Below are positions 28,044 through 31,444 of a stretch of 31,444 bases of DNA, piece by piece. The stretch lies in the NCBI GenBank assembly GCA_003427395.1, contig BFEA01000028.1, positions 2,739,882 to 2,771,325 on the forward strand, written 5' to 3'. Positions within the stretch are counted from its first letter, which is position 1. Every line of letters begins with the position of its first letter. The position numbers were made by a program, and so were the translations under genes. A model generated the notes under the pieces. The model did no database searches and had not been told where the DNA came from. It saw only the letters and a list, made by a program, of their open reading frames with translations. The DNA is from Chara braunii. Its lineage: Eukaryota; Streptophyta; Charophyceae; Charales; Characeae.

Positions 28044-29630
28044 TTAATCAAGTTCCAGGAGGCTTCTGGACTGGAAATTCAAGGCGCCAAGCACATGAGG
28101 CGATCTCTTCTTCAGCTCTGTGAGCACCTGCCTGTAGGGCTGATGAGTCAATCGGATGATGAGCTGGCGATCAGAGTCTCGGTAGGAGGCGTGCGCCGTT
28201 GAGTGGACAACATGGAAAGGCAGGCTGAGACGTAGGGGTGGGTTTTCTCCAGCCATTTCAATCTCTACTCCAGGACCAGGATTATGGTCTGTTAGGAAGA
28301 CCTTCGTATGCTCATCTAGCTTGGGCAAGAATACCTGGATCTCAATGGTATGAATGGGTTTCCCTTCATAAGTGATTGTATACTTAGGTAGCAGTGGGAG
28401 TGGCATGGGGTTCTTTGGCTCAACTGGTTCTTTGATTACCGTGTCCTTTCTTTCACCGTCTTCGCGATTTGCAGCAGCTGATTGGGGACCACTTGAGTGA
28501 TTTGCCGCAAGTGGACTGCTTAAAGATCCCACATTATGTTCTTGTGATGAATCAGCATCTAGCAACATGGTGGCTGGCACGGGCGTCACAGTCGTACAAC
28601 TGGTGAAGGATGGAGGGGCCAGTTCTGTGCCAGCGTTCCGATGTGAACCGAGGACGTGCTCGTTAGAGGCCATGTCTTCGGAAGTAGTGGTCTGCAGAGA
28701 ATGGGCAGTGGCCGTCCCCTCCCCCGAGAACGAACAAGTAGTGTCTTCTGGAAGTGGAGGCTTTGCCATGCCTTTGTATGATTGACTATTAGTACCCTGA
28801 TAACTTGCTAAATTGCCTGAAGAATCTAGAGTTGACGGCAAAGAGGAACATCTCCGAGGTGGTTGCTGAGGGTCACGAGCTTCTGCTTTGACTCCTTTTG
28901 CAGCAGAGCCTTCCCGTTGATCCTTTTTGTTTGGAGGTCTGAGGAAGAGCGGAAACGCTGGCTGCTGATCACTACTGTCTTGCAGGTCGGGAAGCTCGCT
29001 GATAAGCTTCTTGGGGGCCACCCTAATGCGATGATGCCGGATGACACCCCCCTTATAAGTGGCCTTGATGACCTTGAAGTTCTCATCAAGCTCTGTCTTG
29101 TATTTCTGCTTGATCCATTCCAAGCATATGTTGGCAAGAAAATTCCTAAGCCGAGAAAAAGCCTTGGCCTGCTTTACTACGCTGTCATTTAGCAGGACAT
29201 CATAGACCAGACATGGAGTCCCGTCCTTGCTAGTGCTCAGAATGGGCTCCGAGGCACTCAGCGGAAAACGCACATTCTCTGTCAAGTTGGGCTCATTGCC
29301 TGCCTCCATCTTCTCTAGTGCCTCGTCAACCTCCGGGGGAATCCCTTTCTCCCAGTTCCCTGGGGCATCCAGCTTCAGAGACATGCATACATTCACAAAC
29401 ACCTTGATGCTGTGCTCATTCTTTGTCTTTATGACAAAACCAGGCTGTGGAACAACTTCCTCAGAATTCCCATGCAAGGGGTCAGCTCCACTTGGCAATG
29501 ACGCTGAGCTTGGTATTATCATGTCCATCTCACTTCCATGGTCACCTTCTTGATGCAGCGCAGGGGTTGGGATCACAACACCATCTCCTGCTCCCAAAGC
29601 AGGAGTGCAGGGCTCTGCATGGCTGTGCAT
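28044..29630 (-). CDS. PIH1-domain co-chaperone (R2TP / dynein-assembly family)
   Basis: A 528-residue intronless ORF. Residues about 58-212 form a PIH1 domain: PQPGFVIKTK, KVFVNVC, then VYDVLLND, then an amphipathic helix (RLRNFLANICLEWIKQKY) and KATYKGG. Residues about 215-410 are a Ser/Pro/Gly-rich disordered linker. Residues about 416-500 resemble the C-terminal CS-like PIH1 module (YTITYEG, HTIEIQVFLPKL, LRLSLPFHV, LIIRLTHQPY). PIH1 proteins work with HSP90 and, in R2TP, with RUVBL1/2 in the cytoplasm to assemble snoRNP, PIKK and polymerase complexes; paralogues DNAAF2/PF13 and MOT48 preassemble axonemal dyneins. The length and long linker fit either PIH1D1/MOT48-like or Kintoun-like members; I cannot tell which. 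The ATG at 29630 is preceded by an in-frame TAA about 17 codons upstream. Codons are undamaged, unlike the neighbouring repeats. Confidence 0.8.
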   Translation of the reverse strand: MHSHAEPCTPALGAGDGVVIPTPALHQEGDHGSEMDMIIPSSASLPSGADPLHGNSEEVVPQPGFVIKTKNEHSIKVFVNVCMSLKLDAPGNWEKGIPPEVDEALEKMEAGNEPNLTENVRFPLSASEPILSTSKDGTPCLVYDVLLNDSVVKQAKAFSRLRNFLANICLEWIKQKYKTELDENFKVIKATYKGGVIRHHRIRVAPKKLISELPDLQDSSDQQPAFPLFLRPPNKKDQREGSAAKGVKAEARDPQQPPRRCSSLPSTLDSSGNLASYQGTNSQSYKGMAKPPLPEDTTCSFSGEGTATAHSLQTTTSEDMASNEHVLGSHRNAGTELAPPSFTSCTTVTPVPATMLLDADSSQEHNVGSLSSPLAANHSSGPQSAAANREDGERKDTVIKEPVEPKNPMPLPLLPKYTITYEGKPIHTIEIQVFLPKLDEHTKVFLTDHNPGPGVEIEMAGENPPLRLSLPFHVVHSTAHASYRDSDRQLIIRLTHQPYRQVLTELKKRSPHVLGALNFQSRSLLELD

Positions 29631-29919
29631 GTTGCTGTCCCAATTTCTCTCTTGGCGGATTAATAAACAAACAAGTTAATCGCCCGACCTACCCAATAAG
29701 CAAGGGAGCAACCCATGAGTCAATTTGCTGAATTTTGCAGCAATTTTTGCTAATATTTTAGAGAATCCAATAGCCAACTATTATGATACAAGCACTGGTG
29801 TAGGTAGCATGAAATGTTATGCAGTGTGGCAGTAAATCTCTATCAATACTTTGTGTTTCTGTTGCCAGGTTCTGAGCAAAGGGAGCAGGGTTCCGGTCAC
29901 AGTATACAGTAGAAAAGGC
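29631..29919. other. Upstream region of the PIH1 gene
   Basis: AT-rich sequence with short CAAT- and TATA-like strings but nothing decisive. No repeat or ORF is recognised. Confidence 0.35.
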
Positions 29920-30058
29920 TATGATGGGCAACCTCATGCCCAAAGCTGCTCTCCGATCGGTGTGGAGTGTAGGCCCGGGAAAGTGCTAAGAAGGGGGTGT
30001 TCCGAGAATTTTAGGAAAGATGGGGTTTGGAGTTCTCGGTTGGAACTGGAATACTCTG
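29920..30058 (-). repeat. Eroded LTR 3' end, same family
   Basis: The minus strand ends GGGCATGAGGTTGCCCATCATA, aligning with GGGCGTGAGGTTGGGCGTCACA of the solo LTR. The about 110 bases before it also match (CCGATCGG, GGCCCGGGAAAGTGC, GGGGGTGTTCC on the plus strand). Homology fades at about 30058. It lies just upstream of the PIH1 gene. Confidence 0.6.
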
Positions 30059-30360
30059 TGTATCGGCTTCGTACGAGTGTTGAGGGAATGGAGAGAAAGA
30101 AAGAGACGACAGAGATCAATAAATGGCAAGGTCATCAACCAAAAATCATTTTCGAAGCGAAAGGAAAATCATGTCACACCAGGGCTGTGCCGGCAACCGA
30201 CCGACTGGGACGGTTAAACCCGCGGTGGTCCAACCGGAACTCCGGTTGGGCCCAAAAGTGGGTCAATTTTATTTTATTCTATTTTTTTGAAAACACGGTT
30301 GGACTACACTTGCCGAGATCTCCCCAAATCCACAAAGAAAACTTCGAACAGAGAAGTTTC
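30059..30360. other. No gene; one perfect palindrome
   Basis: CCAACCGGAACTCCGGTTGG (30230-30249) forms a hairpin with 8-bp arms. The nearby string TTAAACCCGCGGTGGTCCA resembles the TTAA-flanked element at 22884 but has no partner end. Confidence 0.45.
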
Positions 30361-30475
30361 GTTTGGGAGGTTGGGGGGGTTGGTTGCAGAGGGGGGGGGG
30401 GGGGAAGGGGTAGTATTTCAGGGCTTTGGGGTCGGGGGTTGGGGGGTTTATGGTGAGGGTGTTAGTGGTGGGATT
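30361..30475 (+). other. G-rich tract with G-quadruplex potential
   Basis: Runs of G (14 at 30391-30404, then GGGG, GGGG, GGGGG, GGGGGG within short spacers at 30407-30446) meet the usual four-run pattern on the plus strand. Confidence 0.6.
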
Positions 30476-30644
30476 TCAGCAAGCACGGGCTTCAGCAGAC
30501 ATTGACAACAACGTACCTGGCTTTCTCCAAACGTTAACCTCCGCCCAAAACTTTGAAAAGGAGGCTGGGGGTGTTAGTGGCAGGGTAGGGACGGTACTTC
30601 CCACCCAAAAATCTTGAAAAGGGGGGTAGGGGTGATAGTGTTAG

Positions 30645-30733
30645 GGGGTGCTTGTCACTGCTGTCTGGTCCAAGTTGCCTTCGATACTGGTAGGGTGATG
30701 GTCCTGAGTGCTGGTCACACTGAGGTAAGATAG
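30645..30733 (-). repeat. Dispersed repeat, inverted copy of 16222-16302
   Basis: Reverse complement matches the plus-strand segment at 16222-16302 with few changes, including CAGGACCATCACCCTACCAG. Confidence 0.65.
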
Positions 30734-31054
30734 CAGGGATAGGGGGTGTGCTGGGAGCATTAACGTGGGGAAGGGTAGGGAAGGTGGCCTATCTTGTCAG
30801 GACAACCACTGGCTGCCGCTCCCAGCGATCACCGTGGGTCTAGTCCTTGGCCTCTACAACACCCTGGGCTTACAAAAAACAATAAAAAATGATACGCTAC
30901 GGCCAACGGGGGGGGAACTGGCCTGGTCGACCGGCCGGTAGGACCGGTCCGGTTCTGGTTGGGGGAGGGCCCCCTGGTCCTACTGGGCTTACAGCACTGT
31001 GTCACACCACATATCCCTATACTACTAAAGGAAAACGCGGTCCTCGCGTGGGGC

Positions 31055-31310
31055 CCAGCAGAAACCGGGTGCCCCCCCGCGGGACCAGTAACAGCCAGCG
31101 GGCAAGAGGGAACCGGTGGAGCCAACTACGGGACAGGCGCGGTGCAGGGGAAAAAAAGGGCAGGGCCGGTGACAGGCAGTGCCGAAGGGAAAACCGGTAG
31201 AAGAGGTGCCGACAGCCGGACCCCGCGCGGGACCAGTAACAGCCAGCGGCCAGTTAGTGCCGAAGGGAAAACCGGTAGAACAGGTGCCGACGGCCGGAGA
31301 AGAGCAAGGG
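31055..31310. repeat. Tandem repeat, about 75-bp unit
   Basis: GTGCCGAAGGGAAAACCGGT starts at 31179 and 31257 (78 apart). GCGGGACCAGTAACAGCCAG starts at 31079 and 31227 (148 apart, two units). An intervening diverged unit carries GAGGGAACCGGTGGAGCCAA. GC-rich; no coding call. Confidence 0.75.
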
Positions 31311-31379
31311 GACGGGCCGATGAGGTCGCAGTCGTGGACGTGGAGCGTCGCGAGCACGCAGCAGAAACGACGGCACGAC

Positions 31380-31380
<1 letters not shown>

Positions 31381-31444
<64 letters not shown>
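31381..31444. repeat. Microsatellite (CT)n, runs off the window end
   Basis: Thirty-two CT units continue to the last base, so the true length is unknown. Confidence 0.97.

Overview
This is nuclear DNA of a green plant, very probably a streptophyte alga or other non-seed plant with a repeat-rich genome. Two U6 snRNA copies carry the plant-type 3' end, and a retrotransposon primer-binding site fits initiator tRNA-Met. The layout (sparse genes, many dispersed retroposons, microsatellites, long LTRs, LINEs with an EN-RT-zinc-finger ORF2) would suit Chara-like genomes, but naming the organism is inference. No prokaryotic gene organisation is present.

The one convincing host gene is an intronless minus-strand ORF at 28044-29630 for a PIH1-domain co-chaperone. 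Nearly everything else is mobile DNA and its debris. Region 786-6038 is a minus-strand Ty3-type LTR retrotransposon with a 2.57-kb 5' LTR, PBS, gag, zinc knuckle and retropepsin; no RT or integrase is seen. Region 16909-19268 is a plus-strand 2.36-kb solo-type LTR of the same family with a target duplication, and 29920-30058 is a third, eroded LTR end. Region about 9310-14525 is a nearly full-length LINE: an ORF1 remnant, then an ORF2 open in one frame for about 1,490 codons apart from three TGA stops, with a damaged RT catalytic motif. A U6 retrocopy with an 11-bp target duplication lies in its upstream part. Between these are short retroposons, tRNA-derived SINE-like elements, two TTAA-flanked foldback elements, and tandem repeats (35-bp, 155-bp, about 75-bp and other units).

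Three observations stand out. (1) The LTRs of the two large LTR copies share a reading frame that begins MTRS and aligns for 108 codons without an indel. Changes are mainly synonymous (about 30 synonymous against about 21 replacement codons), so this looks like a protein-coding gene inside the LTR. (2) A short stem-loop near the sequence GCTGGACCCGGTTTCCAGC recurs about ten times on both strands. It occurs at the LINE 3' end, where a stem base pair has changed on both sides, and in otherwise different short retroposons, which suggests a shared 3' recognition tag. (3) U6 has been retrotransposed and, elsewhere, a U6 copy has been split by a retroposon tail carrying that tag.

Regions with nothing recognisable are stated in the feature list. 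All comparisons were done by eye within this window; no database search was possible.
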